Made by a program: the position numbers and the translations under genes
Source: Frankiales bacterium
GTDB taxonomy: Bacteria; Actinomycetota; Actinomycetes; S36-B12; CAIYMF01
DNA length: 64,000 nucleotides
Direction of reading: 5' to 3'
NCBI GenBank assembly: GCA_016125335.1
Contig: WGLY01000016.1
Span: forward strand, 62,001-126,000
Shown here: piece by piece, positions 17,973 to 27,378 of the stretch
Layout of the letters: each line of letters opens with the position of its first letter
Numbering within the stretch: the stretch's first letter is position 1
The notes under the pieces: generated by a model
Databases searched by the model: none
What the model was told of the DNA's origin: nothing
The model's input: the letters and a program-made list of their open reading frames with translations, nothing else

Positions 17973-19238
17973 ATGGGGACCGAGCCGACGGACGACGGGC
18001 GACTCGCGCCGGCGCTGCGCGCCTGGTTCCTCGGGCCGCCGCGCCGTCACGGCGAGGTGCTGACGGACCGCGTCGTGAGCTTCCTCGAGCTCTTCTACGA
18101 CCTCGTGTTCGTGGTGCTCGTCGGTCAGGTGGCGCACACGCTCGCCGGCAACCTCGGCTGGGCCGGGGTGGCCGACTTCGCCGTCGTGTTCGGGCTGGTC
18201 TGGATCGCCTGGCTCAACGGCTCGCTCTACCACGAGATGCACGGCCGCGAGGACGGCCGGGGACGCACGTACATCTTCGTGCAGATGCTGCTGCTCGTGG
18301 TGCTGGCGGTGTACGCCGGTGAGGCGACGGGCTCGCAGAGCACCGGGTTCGCCGTCACCTACACGCTGCTCCTCGCGGTGCTGGCGCTGCAGTGGTGGAC
18401 CATCCGGCGCTACGACGTCGAGGAGTCGTTCCGCCGCAGCACCGTGCACTACGTGCTCGCGATCGCCCTCGTCGGGGTGCTGATGCTCGCGAGCGCCGCG
18501 CTCCCCGACGGTCCTCGGCTCGTGGTGTGGGCGGGGATCGTGGTGGGCTGGGTGCTCTCCGCGGTCGTGGAGTTCAACCGCGCGGAGATGCCGGAGTGGG
18601 ACGTCCCGGTCACCGAGTCGATGGCCGAGCGCTTCGGCCTGCTGACCATCATCGTGCTCGGCGAGGTCGTCGTCGGCGTCACGGACGGGCTCATCGAGGT
18701 GGGCCCCACCCCGGTCGCGGTCGCCACCGGCCTGCTCGCGCTGTGCGTCGGGTTCGGGTTCTGGTGGAACTACTTCGACGCCGTCGGCCGCCGCACGCCG
18801 CAGGCCCGGCGCGGCCAGTTCACGCTGTGGCTGGTGATCCACCTGCCGCTCACGGGCGCCATCGCGGCGGCCGGGGCGGGCATGGTGAGCCTGGTCGAGC
18901 ACGCGGCCGACGACCACGTGCCGGCCGGCACCGCCTGGCTGCTGGCGGGCTCGTCCGCGCTGCTGCTCGGTCTGCTCGGCGCGCTCGTCCGCACGCTCGA
19001 CTACCGCGACGCGCTGGGCGGGCTCGTGGGCACCGTGTCGCGCTCGGCCTGGGCGGGCGCGCTGGCCTGCATGGCGGTCGGGCTGGCGGCGGCCGTCGTC
19101 CCCGGCGTGCGCGGTTGGGTGCTGGCGCTGTCGCTCACCGTCGTCAACGGCCTGGTGTGGGCCTACGTGTTCGCCCGGCAGGTGCGGCAGTCCGGGCTGC
19201 CCGCGCCTGGGCGCCCCGCGGCCGGCGCCGAGGCGTGA
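17973..19238 (+). CDS. Low temperature requirement protein A (LtrA) family membrane protein
   Basis: A 421-residue integral membrane protein with about ten hydrophobic segments. The N-terminal VSFLELFYDLVFVVLVGQVAH block is the signature of the LtrA family. A second FGLLTIIVLGEVVVGV block at about residue 225 repeats the pattern (Glu in a membrane helix). Family members are widespread in actinobacteria; the function and substrate are unknown. The start is ATG 17973 behind GGGAGG. It is divergent from the small membrane protein. Confidence 0.88.
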   Translation: MGTEPTDDGRLAPALRAWFLGPPRRHGEVLTDRVVSFLELFYDLVFVVLVGQVAHTLAGNLGWAGVADFAVVFGLVWIAWLNGSLYHEMHGREDGRGRTYIFVQMLLLVVLAVYAGEATGSQSTGFAVTYTLLLAVLALQWWTIRRYDVEESFRRSTVHYVLAIALVGVLMLASAALPDGPRLVVWAGIVVGWVLSAVVEFNRAEMPEWDVPVTESMAERFGLLTIIVLGEVVVGVTDGLIEVGPTPVAVATGLLALCVGFGFWWNYFDAVGRRTPQARRGQFTLWLVIHLPLTGAIAAAGAGMVSLVEHAADDHVPAGTAWLLAGSSALLLGLLGALVRTLDYRDALGGLVGTVSRSAWAGALACMAVGLAAAVVPGVRGWVLALSLTVVNGLVWAYVFARQVRQSGLPAPGRPAAGAEA

Positions 19239-19248
19239 CCCACGGCGG

Positions 19249-21186
19249 TCACCAGATCTCGATGCGCTCCGCCTCGGCCCGCAGCATCGGCGCGTCCGGT
19301 GCGAGCCCCCAGGCCTCGGCGAAGGCGGTGAGGTTCGACAGCGGGCCGAGCACCCGGAACCGGCGCGGGCTGTGCGGGTCCACCTGCGCGAGCGTCCGCG
19401 CGAGCTCGTCGCTGGTGTGACCTCGCCAGATGGTGGCGTAGGCGAGGAAGAACCGCTGGGCCGGGCTCAGCCCGTCCACGTCGGGGGCGTCGTGGCAGAC
19501 GCGCTCGTGCGCCCGCATCGCCAGCGTGACGCCGCCGAGGTCGGCGATGTTCTCGCCGAGGGTCAGCCGCCCGTTGACGTGGACGTCGCCGACCGCGACG
19601 TAGCCGTCGTACTGGGCCACCAGCAGGTCCGCGAGCCCGGTGAAGTGAGCGGCGTCCTCGTCGGTCCACCAGTCGCGGAACGCCCCCGTGTCGTCGAAGC
19701 GGCGCCCGGCGTCGTCGAACGCGTGGGTGATCTCGTGGGCGATCACCGCGCCGATGGCGCCGAAGTTCACCGCGTCGTCGGCCGCGGCGTCGAACATCGG
19801 CGGCTGGAGGATCCCCGCGGGGAAGACGATCTCGTTGCGGGTGGGGTGGTAGTACGCGTTCACCGCGTGCGGCGGCATCTCCCACTCGCCGCGGTCCACG
19901 GGGCGGTGCAGGTCCGCGAGCTGGCGGTCGAGCTCGAAGCGGGCCGCGGCGAACCGGTTGGCGGCGTAGGAGGACCGGTCGATCCGCAGACCGGACCAGT
20001 CGCGCCACTCGTCCGGATAGCCGATCTTCACGGTGAAGGCGTCGAGCTTGGCCAGGCCCTGCTCGCGGGTCGCCTCCGTCATCCACGCGCGGGTGAGCAG
20101 CGAGCGGCGCATCTCCTCGCGCAGCTCGGCCACCATCGCGTCGGCGCGCTCCTTGGCCGCCGGGGGGAACCGCTCCTCGACGAAGCGGCGTCCCAGCGCC
20201 TCGCCCATGTCCTCGCCGAGGGCGTCGACGACGCGCTTCCACCGCTCCTTCTGCTCCTTCTTGCCTCCGACGCGCCGGCCGTAGAAGTCGAAGGCCTCCT
20301 CGTCGATGGCGGCGGGCAGCGCGCTCGCGGTGGCCCGCACGACGTGGAACGTGAGGTAGGCCCGCAGCACCTCGAGGTCCGTCGACCCGAGGATCTCGGC
20401 CAGCGCGGCGACGTAGCGGGGGCTCTGGAGGTTGACCGACTCGACCGGACCGGCGCCGAGGGCCTCGAGGTAGGCCGGCAGGCGCAGGCCCGGTGCGCGC
20501 TCGTCGAGGGCGTCGACCGGGGCGCGGTTGAGGGTGTTGCGCGGGTCGCGGCGCTCCTGCGCGCGCAGCTGCTCGGCGGCCAGCCGGGTCTCGAGCCCGA
20601 GGACGGCCGCGGCGAGCCGCGCGGCCTCGTCGTCGGGCGTGCCGACGTGGCGCAGCTGGTTCGCGACGTGCCCGACGTAGGCCTCGCGCAGCGCGACTGC
20701 CGCGTCGTCGGGGGAGTCGTAGGAGTCGCGGTCGGGCAGGCCGAGCCCTCCCTGCACGATCCAGAGCAGGTACCGGGTGGAGTCGTCGTGGTCGACCGTC
20801 ACCCCGGACAGGAACAGGGCGGGGACGCCGTGCCCGTGCAGCAGCGGGAGCAGGTCCAGCACGTCGTCCACGGACGCCACGGCGTCCACACGGTCGAGCA
20901 GGGGACGGATCGGCTCGAGGCCGAGCGACTCGATCGCGGCGGTGTCCATGCCCGCCGCGAAGTAGTCGCCGAGCGCGCGGTCGAGGTCGCCGGACGGCGA
21001 CTGCGCGGCGCGCTCGAGCAGCTCGCGCAGGAGCTGCTGGTTGCGCTCGCTGATCTCCTCGAACACGCCCCAGCCGCCGAAGCCGGCGGGGATCGGGTTG
21101 GCGTCGAGCCAGCCGCCGTTGGCGAACCTGTAGAAGTCGGCGCCGGGGTCGGCAGAGGGGTCGCGGTCGCTCGCGCGCAGGGTCAT
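19249..21186 (-). CDS. M13-family zinc metallopeptidase (neprilysin-like)
   Basis: A 645-residue peptidase. The zinc-binding HEITHAFDDAGR motif is near residue 483, the substrate-binding NAYYHPTRNEIVFPAGILQPP precedes it near 443, and the third zinc ligand Glu with Asp lies in GENIADLGG near 541. The N-terminal 400 residues match the M13 cap domain. No signal peptide or membrane segment is seen, so unlike mammalian neprilysin it is probably cytoplasmic, as is common for actinobacterial members. It starts at ATG 21186 behind GAGGAG and is convergent with the LtrA gene. It likely cleaves oligopeptides. Confidence 0.93.
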   Translation of the reverse strand: MTLRASDRDPSADPGADFYRFANGGWLDANPIPAGFGGWGVFEEISERNQQLLRELLERAAQSPSGDLDRALGDYFAAGMDTAAIESLGLEPIRPLLDRVDAVASVDDVLDLLPLLHGHGVPALFLSGVTVDHDDSTRYLLWIVQGGLGLPDRDSYDSPDDAAVALREAYVGHVANQLRHVGTPDDEAARLAAAVLGLETRLAAEQLRAQERRDPRNTLNRAPVDALDERAPGLRLPAYLEALGAGPVESVNLQSPRYVAALAEILGSTDLEVLRAYLTFHVVRATASALPAAIDEEAFDFYGRRVGGKKEQKERWKRVVDALGEDMGEALGRRFVEERFPPAAKERADAMVAELREEMRRSLLTRAWMTEATREQGLAKLDAFTVKIGYPDEWRDWSGLRIDRSSYAANRFAAARFELDRQLADLHRPVDRGEWEMPPHAVNAYYHPTRNEIVFPAGILQPPMFDAAADDAVNFGAIGAVIAHEITHAFDDAGRRFDDTGAFRDWWTDEDAAHFTGLADLLVAQYDGYVAVGDVHVNGRLTLGENIADLGGVTLAMRAHERVCHDAPDVDGLSPAQRFFLAYATIWRGHTSDELARTLAQVDPHSPRRFRVLGPLSNLTAFAEAWGLAPDAPMLRAEAERIEIW

Positions 21187-21251
21187 CAGGGCTCCTCGAG
21201 GTCGTCCCCGACCCTATGCGCGGCCCCGGCCCCGGACCGTGCGGGCAGCGC

Positions 21252-21974
21252 TCAGACGCCGCCGTTGCGGCGCAGCGCCTCGGTGAGCCGCGCGGCGGCC
21301 GTGACGACGGCCTGGGCGTGCAGGCGGCCCGGCGCACGGCCGAGCCGCTCCATGGGTCCGCTCACCGACACGGCGGCGACGACGCGGCCGCCCTGCCCGC
21401 GCACCGGCGCGGAGACCGACGCGACGCCCACCTCGCGCTCGCTCACGCTCTGCGCCCAGCCGCGCCGGCGGACCCCGGCCAGCGTCGTCGCGCTGAACTT
21501 CGCCCCCATCAGCCCGCGGTGCATCCGCTCCGGCTCCTCCCAGGCGAGCAGCACCTGGGCCGCGGAGCCCGCGTGCATCGTGAGCACCGACCCGAGGGGC
21601 ACGGTGTCGCGCAGCCCGGACAGCCGCTCGGCCGCGGCCACGCAGATCCGCTGGTCGCCCTGGCGCCGGTAGAGCTGCGCCGACTCGCCGGTGGCGTCGC
21701 GCAGGGCCGTGAGCACCGGGCCGGCGGCCGCGAGCAGCCGGTCCTCGCCGGCGGCCGCGGCGAGCTCCGCGAGTCGGGGCCCGAGCACGAAGCGGCCCTG
21801 GAAGTCGCGGGCCACGAGCCGGTGGTGCTCGAGCGCCGTGGCGAGGCGGTGCGCGGTGGGCCGGGCCAGCCCGGTCGACTGCACGAGACCGGCCAGGGTG
21901 AGGGGCCCGGCCTCGAGCGCCCCCAGCACCGCGGCCGCTTTGTCGAGGACGCCGACTCCGCTAGTGTTGTCCAT
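21252..21974 (-). CDS. ndgR: IclR-family regulator NdgR/LtbR
   Basis: A 240-residue IclR-type regulator opening [17 protein letters not shown], very like Streptomyces NdgR and its corynebacterial relative LtbR. Residues about 20-60 form the winged helix-turn-helix ([22 protein letters not shown]); the rest is the IclR ligand-binding domain. Known relatives control leuCD and other amino-acid genes, and the gene is divergent from leuC here as there. An inverted repeat at 21976-21997 overlaps its own promoter, so autoregulation and control of leuCD are likely. No ribosome-binding site is evident. Confidence 0.9.
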   Translation of the reverse strand: MDNTSGVGVLDKAAAVLGALEAGPLTLAGLVQSTGLARPTAHRLATALEHHRLVARDFQGRFVLGPRLAELAAAAGEDRLLAAAGPVLTALRDATGESAQLYRRQGDQRICVAAAERLSGLRDTVPLGSVLTMHAGSAAQVLLAWEEPERMHRGLMGAKFSATTLAGVRRRGWAQSVSEREVGVASVSAPVRGQGGRVVAAVSVSGPMERLGRAPGRLHAQAVVTAAARLTEALRRNGGV

Positions 21975-21975
21975 G

Positions 21976-21999
21976 TGGTGATACTGCCGTCTCACCATA
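21976..21999. promoter_or_regulatory. ndgR/leuC intergenic operator and ndgR -10
   Basis: TGGTGA (21976-21981) and TCACCA (21992-21997) form an inverted repeat with a 10-nt spacer. TATGGT on the minus strand (21999-21994), a -10 candidate for ndgR, overlaps the right arm. A smaller CCAT-N5-ATGG repeat follows. The site lies between two divergent genes and is the natural place for NdgR binding. Confidence 0.55.
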
Positions 22000-22051
22000 C
22001 GAGATGGCAAGTCAGGACGGGCAGCAGGACGCATCGGTGAGGGAGCGGGTC

Positions 22052-23455
22052 ATGGGCAGGACGCTGGCCGAGAAGGTCTGGGACGCGCACGTCGTGCGCC
22101 GGGCCGAGGGCGAGCCCGACCTCGTCTACATCGACCTGCACCTCGTCCACGAGGTCACCAGCCCGCAGGCCTTCGACGGGCTGCGCGACGCCGGGCGCCG
22201 CGTGCGCCGGCCGGACCTCACCGTGGCCACCGAGGACCACAACGTCCCGACCGCGGACATCGACAAGCCCATCGCCGACCCGATCTCGCGGGCACAGGTC
22301 GAGGCGCTGCGCGCCAACGCCGAGGAGTTCGGCGTCACGCTCTACAGCCTCGGCGACACCGAGCAGGGCATCGTCCACGTGGTCGGTCCGCAGCTGGGGC
22401 TGACGCAGCCCGGCATGACCGTGGTGTGCGGCGACTCGCACACCTCCACCCACGGCGCGTTCGGCGCGCTGGCCTTCGGCATCGGCACCAGCGAGGTCGA
22501 GCACGTGCTCGCCACGCAGACCCTCTCGCTCAAGCCGTTCCGCACCATGGCCATCGAGGTCGACGGCGAGCTGCCCGAGGGGGTGACCGCCAAGGACCTC
22601 ATCCTCGCGGTCATCGCCGAGATCGGCACCGGCGGCGGCCAGGGCTACGTCCTGGAGTACCGCGGCCCCGCCATCCGCGCGCTGTCGATGGAGGCGCGCA
22701 TGACGGTCTGCAACATGTCGATCGAGGCGGGCGCACGTGCCGGTCTCGTCGCGCCGGACCAGACCACCTTCGACTACCTCGAGGGCCGCCCGCACTCGCC
22801 GCAGGGCGACGACTGGGACACCGCCGTCGCGTACTGGCGCAGCCTCGTGACCGACGACGACGCGACCTTCGACCGCGTGGTGCGCATCGACGCCTCGACG
22901 CTCTCGCCGTTCGTGACGTGGGGGACGAACCCGGGCCAGGGTGTCCCGCTCTCGGCCTCGGTGCCGTCCCCGGACGACTGCACGGACCCGGTCGACCGCG
23001 CCGCCGTCGAGCGCGCCCTGGCGTACATGGACCTGCGCGCCGGCACGCCGATGAAGGAGATCGCCGTCGACACCGTCTTCATCGGCTCGTGCACCAACGG
23101 GCGGATCGAGGACCTGCGCGCCGCGGCCGCGGTGCTCGAGGGCCGCACCGTGGCGGAGGGCGTCACGGCCCTCGTGGTGCCGGGCTCGGTGCGCGTGCGC
23201 CTGGCCGCCGAGGCCGAGGGGCTCGACAAGGTGTTCGAGGCCGCCGGCGCGCAGTGGCGCAACGCCGGCTGCTCCATGTGCCTGGCGATGAACGCCGACA
23301 AGGTCGCGCCGGGGCACCGGAGCGCGTCGACGTCCAACCGCAACTTCGAGGGCCGTCAGGGGCCGGGCAGCCGCACCCACCTCGTCTCGCCGCAGGTCGC
23401 CGCGGCGACCGCGGTGGCCGGCCACCTCGCCGCCCCCGCCGACCTGCCCGCCTGA
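22052..23455 (+). CDS. leuC: 3-isopropylmalate dehydratase large subunit
   Basis: With LeuD it isomerises 2- to 3-isopropylmalate, and the same enzyme should process citramalate for the cimA route. The 467-residue aconitase-family protein starts at ATG 22052 ([15 protein letters not shown]) behind GAGGGAG; an in-frame ATG at 22004 would add 16 non-conserved residues. The 4Fe-4S cysteines are visible in GSCTNGR near residue 346 and CSMCLAMN near 410. The [13 protein letters not shown] block lies near residue 130. It forms an operon with leuD and is divergent from ndgR. Confidence 0.95.
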   Translation: MGRTLAEKVWDAHVVRRAEGEPDLVYIDLHLVHEVTSPQAFDGLRDAGRRVRRPDLTVATEDHNVPTADIDKPIADPISRAQVEALRANAEEFGVTLYSLGDTEQGIVHVVGPQLGLTQPGMTVVCGDSHTSTHGAFGALAFGIGTSEVEHVLATQTLSLKPFRTMAIEVDGELPEGVTAKDLILAVIAEIGTGGGQGYVLEYRGPAIRALSMEARMTVCNMSIEAGARAGLVAPDQTTFDYLEGRPHSPQGDDWDTAVAYWRSLVTDDDATFDRVVRIDASTLSPFVTWGTNPGQGVPLSASVPSPDDCTDPVDRAAVERALAYMDLRAGTPMKEIAVDTVFIGSCTNGRIEDLRAAAAVLEGRTVAEGVTALVVPGSVRVRLAAEAEGLDKVFEAAGAQWRNAGCSMCLAMNADKVAPGHRSASTSNRNFEGRQGPGSRTHLVSPQVAAATAVAGHLAAPADLPA

Positions 23456-23480
23456 CCGCCCCGACGACGAGGAGACCACG

Positions 23481-24068
23481 ATGGACGCGTTCACCGTGCA
23501 CACCGGAAGGGCGGTGCCGCTGCGCCGCAGCAACGTCGACACCGACCAGATCATCCCGGCCGAGTACCTCAAGCGGATCACCCGCCACGGCTACGAGGAC
23601 GCGCTGTTCGCCGCCTGGCGGCAGGACCCGTCGTTCGTCCTCAACGACCCGCGGTACGCCGGCGCCTCCGTGCTCGTGGCCGGCCCGGACTTCGGCACCG
23701 GCTCCTCCCGCGAGCACGCGGCCTGGGCGCTGCAGGACTACGGGTTCCGCGTCGTGCTCTCGCCCCGCTTCGCCGACATCTTCCGGGGCAACAGCGGCAA
23801 GATCGGCCTGCTGACCGCCGTCGTCCCGCAGGACGTCGTCGAGCGGCTCTGGGACCTCCTCGACGCCGAGCCCGCCACGGAGGTGACCGTCGACCTCGAG
23901 GCGCGCGAGGTGCGCGCGGGCGACCTGGTGGCCCCCTTCGACGTCGACGACTACACCCGCTGGCGGCTGCTCGAGGGCCTCGACGACATCGGCCTCACCC
24001 TCCAGCACGAGGCCGGCATCACGGCGTTCGAGGCCCGTCGGCCGGCCTTCCTGCCCTCCGTCGGCTGA
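23481..24068 (+). CDS. leuD: 3-isopropylmalate dehydratase small subunit
   Basis: The 195-residue swivel domain partner of LeuC. It shows [19 protein letters not shown] near residue 18 and the substrate-contact loop [14 protein letters not shown] near residue 73, both standard for LeuD. It starts at ATG 23481 behind CGAGGAG, 25 nt after leuC. Length is normal. It completes the leucine route together with the leuA and leuB genes 15 kb upstream. Confidence 0.95.
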   Translation: MDAFTVHTGRAVPLRRSNVDTDQIIPAEYLKRITRHGYEDALFAAWRQDPSFVLNDPRYAGASVLVAGPDFGTGSSREHAAWALQDYGFRVVLSPRFADIFRGNSGKIGLLTAVVPQDVVERLWDLLDAEPATEVTVDLEAREVRAGDLVAPFDVDDYTRWRLLEGLDDIGLTLQHEAGITAFEARRPAFLPSVG

Positions 24069-24075
24069 CGCCGGC

Positions 24076-24094
24076 GGGGCCTCCGGAAGGCCCC
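24076..24094 (+). terminator. Hairpin after leuD
   Basis: GGGGCCT-CCGGA-AGGCCCC is a perfect 7-bp stem 7 nt after the leuD stop, without a U-tract. It is a plausible end of the leuCD operon. Confidence 0.5.
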
Positions 24095-24207
24095 GGAAGG
24101 GGCTCCGAACGGCTCGGGTGGCGCCTCGGGCGGCCCACGGACCGCCCGGCGTGACGAACGGCACGCCGAACTCGTTGCGACACACCGGAAATCCCCGGCG
24201 CGCCTGA

Positions 24208-24237
24208 CTGCATCCGCGCGCATCTCGGGGTTAGGTT
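24208..24237 (+). promoter_or_regulatory. hup promoter
   Basis: TAGGTT at 24232-24237 is a good -10 element; CTGCAT at 24208-24213 is an 18-nt-spaced but weak -35. The transcript would have a leader of about 40 nt ending in the GGAGGAAC ribosome-binding site. Confidence 0.45.
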
Positions 24238-24285
24238 GCCGTGTGAGCCGGGCGGTGGGTCCGGCAGTCCTACCGGAGGAACACC

Positions 24286-24702
24286 GTGGCAGAGAGCGTC
24301 AACAAGGCAGAGCTCGTCGACCGTCTCGCGGCTCGCCTCGACGTCACCAAGAAGCTGGCCGGCGAGGCCATCGAGGCGTTCGTCGACGAGATCACCAAGG
24401 CCGTGGCCAAGGGCGACAAGGTCGCCATCAGCGGCTTCGGCGTGTTCGAGAAGGCCGACCGCGCCGCTCGCGTGGGCCGCAACCCGCAGACCGGCGCGAC
24501 CGTGAAGATCAAGGCCACCTCGGTGCCGAAGTTCCGCGCGGGCGCGGAGTTCAAGGCCACCGTGGCCGGCAAGCGCCGCACCGCCGCCAAGAAGGCGGCC
24601 CCGGCCAAGAAGGCGCCGGCCAAGGCCGCCGCCAAGAAGGCCCCGGCCAAGAAGGCCGCTCCGGCCAAGAAGGCCCCGGCCAAGCGCGCCGCCAAGCGCT
24701 AG
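24286..24702 (+). CDS. hup: HU-family nucleoid protein with Lys/Ala-rich tail
   Basis: A 138-residue DNA-bending protein. Residues 1-90 are the HU fold ([19 protein letters not shown], then [25 protein letters not shown] with the DNA-clamp arm). The last 48 residues repeat AKKAPAK-like units, as in mycobacterial HupB and Streptomyces HupS, and should bind DNA or RNA through lysines. It starts at GTG 24286 with a strong GGAGGAAC site. The tail is encoded by near-repeats of GCCAAGAAGGC between 24587 and 24690, so its length may vary between strains. Confidence 0.95.
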   Translation: MAESVNKAELVDRLAARLDVTKKLAGEAIEAFVDEITKAVAKGDKVAISGFGVFEKADRAARVGRNPQTGATVKIKATSVPKFRAGAEFKATVAGKRRTAAKKAAPAKKAPAKAAAKKAPAKKAAPAKKAPAKRAAKR

Positions 24703-24735
24703 GCCACCGGCGCAGCAGCGCCGCGCACGACCTCG

Positions 24736-24767
24736 GACGGGCCGGGACCCACGGGTCCCGGCCCGTC
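24736..24767. terminator. Bidirectional terminator between hup and cofC
   Basis: GACGGGCCGGGACCC and GGGTCCCGGCCCGTC form a near-perfect 15-bp stem with a two-base loop between two convergent genes. It lies 33 nt after the hup stop. Confidence 0.8.
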
Positions 24768-24793
24768 CCGTCGTGCCTGGGCGTGGTCGCGCG

Positions 24794-25450
24794 TCACCCG
24801 TGCGACGACGCGCCCACCACGGCGGCGGTCGCGCTGCCGAGCCCGAGGCGCCCGGCGTCCCAGAGGTCGACCTCCGTGTCGACGTCGCGGCGCAGCCCGG
24901 GGACGGCGGGAGGGGAGAGCGGCACGGCTCCGGAGGCCGCGTGGGCCGCGCGCGAGCGTGGCCCGAACCGGGGGTCGAGCAGCGCGCCCGGCCGCACCGA
25001 GAGCAGCGTGGTGCCCGTGCCGGCGGCGTCCGCGACGAACCCGCGCGGCGTGGCCGCGGCCGCGAGCAGCGCGCGGTCCACCTCGTCCGAGCGCAGGGCG
25101 GGCAGATCCGCTGCCACCACGGCGATCCCGACGCCCGGGTGCTCCGCCCGCACGACGTCGGCGGCGTGCGCCACGGCCGGGTTGAGGCCCGGCTCGGGCC
25201 CGTCGGGCAGCCACCGGACGTCGACCGCCGTGAGCGCCCCGCGCACCTGCTCGTCGTCGGTGACGACGACCACCTCGCGCACCCGCGTGGCAGCGGCCAT
25301 CGCGCGCACGGAGTCGAGCGCGAACGCGAGCGCGAGCGAGCGCCGCTGCGCCGCGGGACGGGTCGAGAGCCGGGACTTCGCCTGCTCGAGCCTCTTGACC
25401 GGGGCCAGGAGGATCCACTCGAGCTCGGGGACGGGCGGCATGTGCGCCAT
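24794..25450 (-). CDS. cofC: 2-phospho-L-lactate (phosphoenolpyruvate) guanylyltransferase
   Basis: It activates phosphoenolpyruvate or 2-phospholactate with GTP for the side chain of coenzyme F420. The protein has about 218 residues. WILLAPVKRLEQAKSRL near residue 10 is the nucleotide-binding opening (Lys of the APVK loop). VVVTDDEQV and IAVVAADLPALRSDEV follow, the latter the metal-binding Asp segment, with a final RDVDTEVDLWDA. ATG 25450 and ATG 25441 are both possible starts; the ribosome-binding site is weak. It stands apart from other F420 genes in the window, as in many actinobacteria. Confidence 0.85.
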   Translation of the reverse strand: MAHMPPVPELEWILLAPVKRLEQAKSRLSTRPAAQRRSLALAFALDSVRAMAAATRVREVVVVTDDEQVRGALTAVDVRWLPDGPEPGLNPAVAHAADVVRAEHPGVGIAVVAADLPALRSDEVDRALLAAAATPRGFVADAAGTGTTLLSVRPGALLDPRFGPRSRAAHAASGAVPLSPPAVPGLRRDVDTEVDLWDAGRLGLGSATAAVVGASSHG

Positions 25451-25565
25451 CCTGTCCCATCGCCGTGCGGGCCCGACGCGCGGACCTGTGCGGCGGGACG
25501 CGGCGGCGCGCCGGTGCGAGGATGCAGGTCGGTCGCGGCGCGCGGCCGCCGGGGAGGAGGACGTC

Positions 25566-26366
25566 GTGGCCAGGGTGCGGCACGGCAAGCGGCTGGGGTT
25601 CTCCTACACCCTGGCCATCGTCGTCCTGCGCCCGCTCCTCCTCGCGCTGACCAAGCGCGACTGGCACGGCGCCGAGCACCTGCGGGCCACCGTGCGCCCC
25701 GACGGCACCCAGGAGGGCGTCATCGTCTGCCCGAACCACATCTCGTGGTTCGACCCGCTGGAGTGCGCGCACTTCCTCTACGACAACGGCCGCCCGCCGC
25801 GGTTCCTGGCCAAGGAGGCGGTGTTCCGCATCCCCGTGGTGGGGGCGATCATCCGCGGCGCCGGCCAGATCCCGGTCTACCGCGAGACCGCCGACGCCGT
25901 GCACGCCGTGCGCGACGCGGTGGCCGCCCTCGACCGGGGCGAGTGCGTCGTGGTCTACCCGGAGGGCACGGTGAGCCGCGACCCCGGCCTGTGGCCCATG
26001 ACCGGCAAGACCGGCGCGGCCCGGATCGCCCTGGCCACGGGGGCGCCCCTGCTGCCGATGGCGCAGTGGGGCGCGCAGGCGGTGATCCGCCCCTACACCG
26101 CCGAGCTGCGCCTCATCCCGCGCAAGACCATGGGCGTGCGCGTCGGCCCGCCCGTGGACCTCGACGACCTGCGCGGCCGGCCGGTGGACGCCGACACCCT
26201 GAGGATCGCCACGGAGCGGCTGATGGCGGCGATCACCGCGCTCCTGGAGGAGGTCCGGGGGGAGACTGCCCCTCGGGAGCGCTTCGACCTGCGCGCCCAC
26301 CGCGCCGCCGAGGCGGCGCGGGCGGCGGCCGAGGGCGGCGCGGCTGAGGGAGGGCGGGCGGTCTGA
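25566..26366 (+). CDS. 1-acyl-glycerol-3-phosphate acyltransferase family protein
   Basis: A 266-residue PlsC-like acyltransferase. The catalytic H-x4-D box is in CPNHISWFDPLECAHF near residue 58, an FLAKEAVFRIP segment follows near 80, and VVYPEGTVSRDPGLWP is the substrate-binding block near 132. The first 30 residues are hydrophobic and may anchor it to the membrane. It starts at GTG 25566 behind GGGGAGGAGG and overlaps gpsA by one base (TGATG), so the two probably make phosphatidic acid precursors together. It could also act on other glycerolipids. Confidence 0.87.
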   Translation: MARVRHGKRLGFSYTLAIVVLRPLLLALTKRDWHGAEHLRATVRPDGTQEGVIVCPNHISWFDPLECAHFLYDNGRPPRFLAKEAVFRIPVVGAIIRGAGQIPVYRETADAVHAVRDAVAALDRGECVVVYPEGTVSRDPGLWPMTGKTGAARIALATGAPLLPMAQWGAQAVIRPYTAELRLIPRKTMGVRVGPPVDLDDLRGRPVDADTLRIATERLMAAITALLEEVRGETAPRERFDLRAHRAAEAARAAAEGGAAEGGRAV

Positions 26367-27370
26367 TGCGCGTGGCGGTGATGGGCAGCGGCTCCTGGGG
26401 CACGGCGTTCGCGCAGGTGCTCATCGACGCCGGCAACGACGTCGTCCTGTGGTCGCGGTCGGCGCAGCTGGCCGCGACGATCGACGCCACCCACGAGAAC
26501 CCGCGCTACCACCCCGGCATCGAGCTGCCGGCGACCCTGCGCGCGACCGCGGACGCGGGCGAGGCGCTGTCCGGCGCCGAGGTCGTGGTGCTCGCCGTCC
26601 CGGCGCAGTCGCTGCGCGACAACCTCACCGCGTGGGACGGGCTGGTGCCCGCCGAGTCGGTGCTGGTCTCGCTCATGAAGGGCATCGAGCTGGGCACGAC
26701 CCTGCGGATGAGCCAGGTGGCCGCGCAGATCAGCGGCATCCCGGCGGAGCGGGTCGCCGTGGTCTCCGGCCCCAACCTGGCCCGCGAGATCATGGTGCGC
26801 CAGCCCGCGGCCACCACCGTGGCGTGCCCGGACGGCGAGCTCGCCGAGCGGCTCGCGGACGCGTGCACGACGGCGTACTTCCGCCCCTACTGGACCACCG
26901 ACGTCGTCGGCACCGAGATCGGCGGCTCGGCCAAGAACGTCATCGCCCTCGCCAACGGCATGGCCGTGGGGATGGGCTACGGCGAGAACGCGCAGTCGGC
27001 CCTGATCACCCGGGGCCTGGCCGAGATGACCCGGCTCGGCGTCGCGCTGGGCGCCTCGCCGCTGACGTTCCTGGGGCTGGCCGGCATCGGCGACCTCGTG
27101 GCCACCTGCCAGTCGCCCCTCTCGCGCAACCGCACCTTCGGCGAGTACCTCGGCCGCGGCCTGACCATCGAGGAGGCCACGGCGAAGGCGACGCAGACCT
27201 GCGAGGGCGTCAAGAGCTGCGCGTCGATCCTGCAGCTCGGCGTCGACAACGGGGTCGACCTGCCGATCACCGAGCAGGTGGTGGAGGTCGTCCACCACGG
27301 GCTCGACCCCCGCGAGATGCTGACCCACTTCATGGGCCGCGCGCTCAAGCCCGAGTCCGAGGTGCGCTGA
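26366..27370 (+). CDS. gpsA: Glycerol-3-phosphate dehydrogenase [NAD(P)+]
   Basis: It reduces dihydroxyacetone phosphate to sn-glycerol 3-phosphate for phospholipid synthesis. The 334-residue protein opens with the dinucleotide fold MGSGSWGTAFAQVL. It has the ENPRYHPGIELP block, SGPNLAREIM, the catalytic Lys in EIGGSAKNVIALANGMA near residue 192, and GIGDLVATCQSPLSRNRTFG. ATG 26366 shares its A with the stop codon of the acyltransferase gene, giving translational coupling. Length is normal. Confidence 0.95.
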   Translation: MRVAVMGSGSWGTAFAQVLIDAGNDVVLWSRSAQLAATIDATHENPRYHPGIELPATLRATADAGEALSGAEVVVLAVPAQSLRDNLTAWDGLVPAESVLVSLMKGIELGTTLRMSQVAAQISGIPAERVAVVSGPNLAREIMVRQPAATTVACPDGELAERLADACTTAYFRPYWTTDVVGTEIGGSAKNVIALANGMAVGMGYGENAQSALITRGLAEMTRLGVALGASPLTFLGLAGIGDLVATCQSPLSRNRTFGEYLGRGLTIEEATAKATQTCEGVKSCASILQLGVDNGVDLPITEQVVEVVHHGLDPREMLTHFMGRALKPESEVR

Positions 27371-27378
27371 GCCGCGGC

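Noticed and set aside
24590-24700. Short direct repeats in the hup gene, considered as a tandem-repeat locus
   Set aside because: They encode the Lys/Ala tail typical of actinobacterial HU proteins, so they are explained by the protein; length variation is only a possibility.
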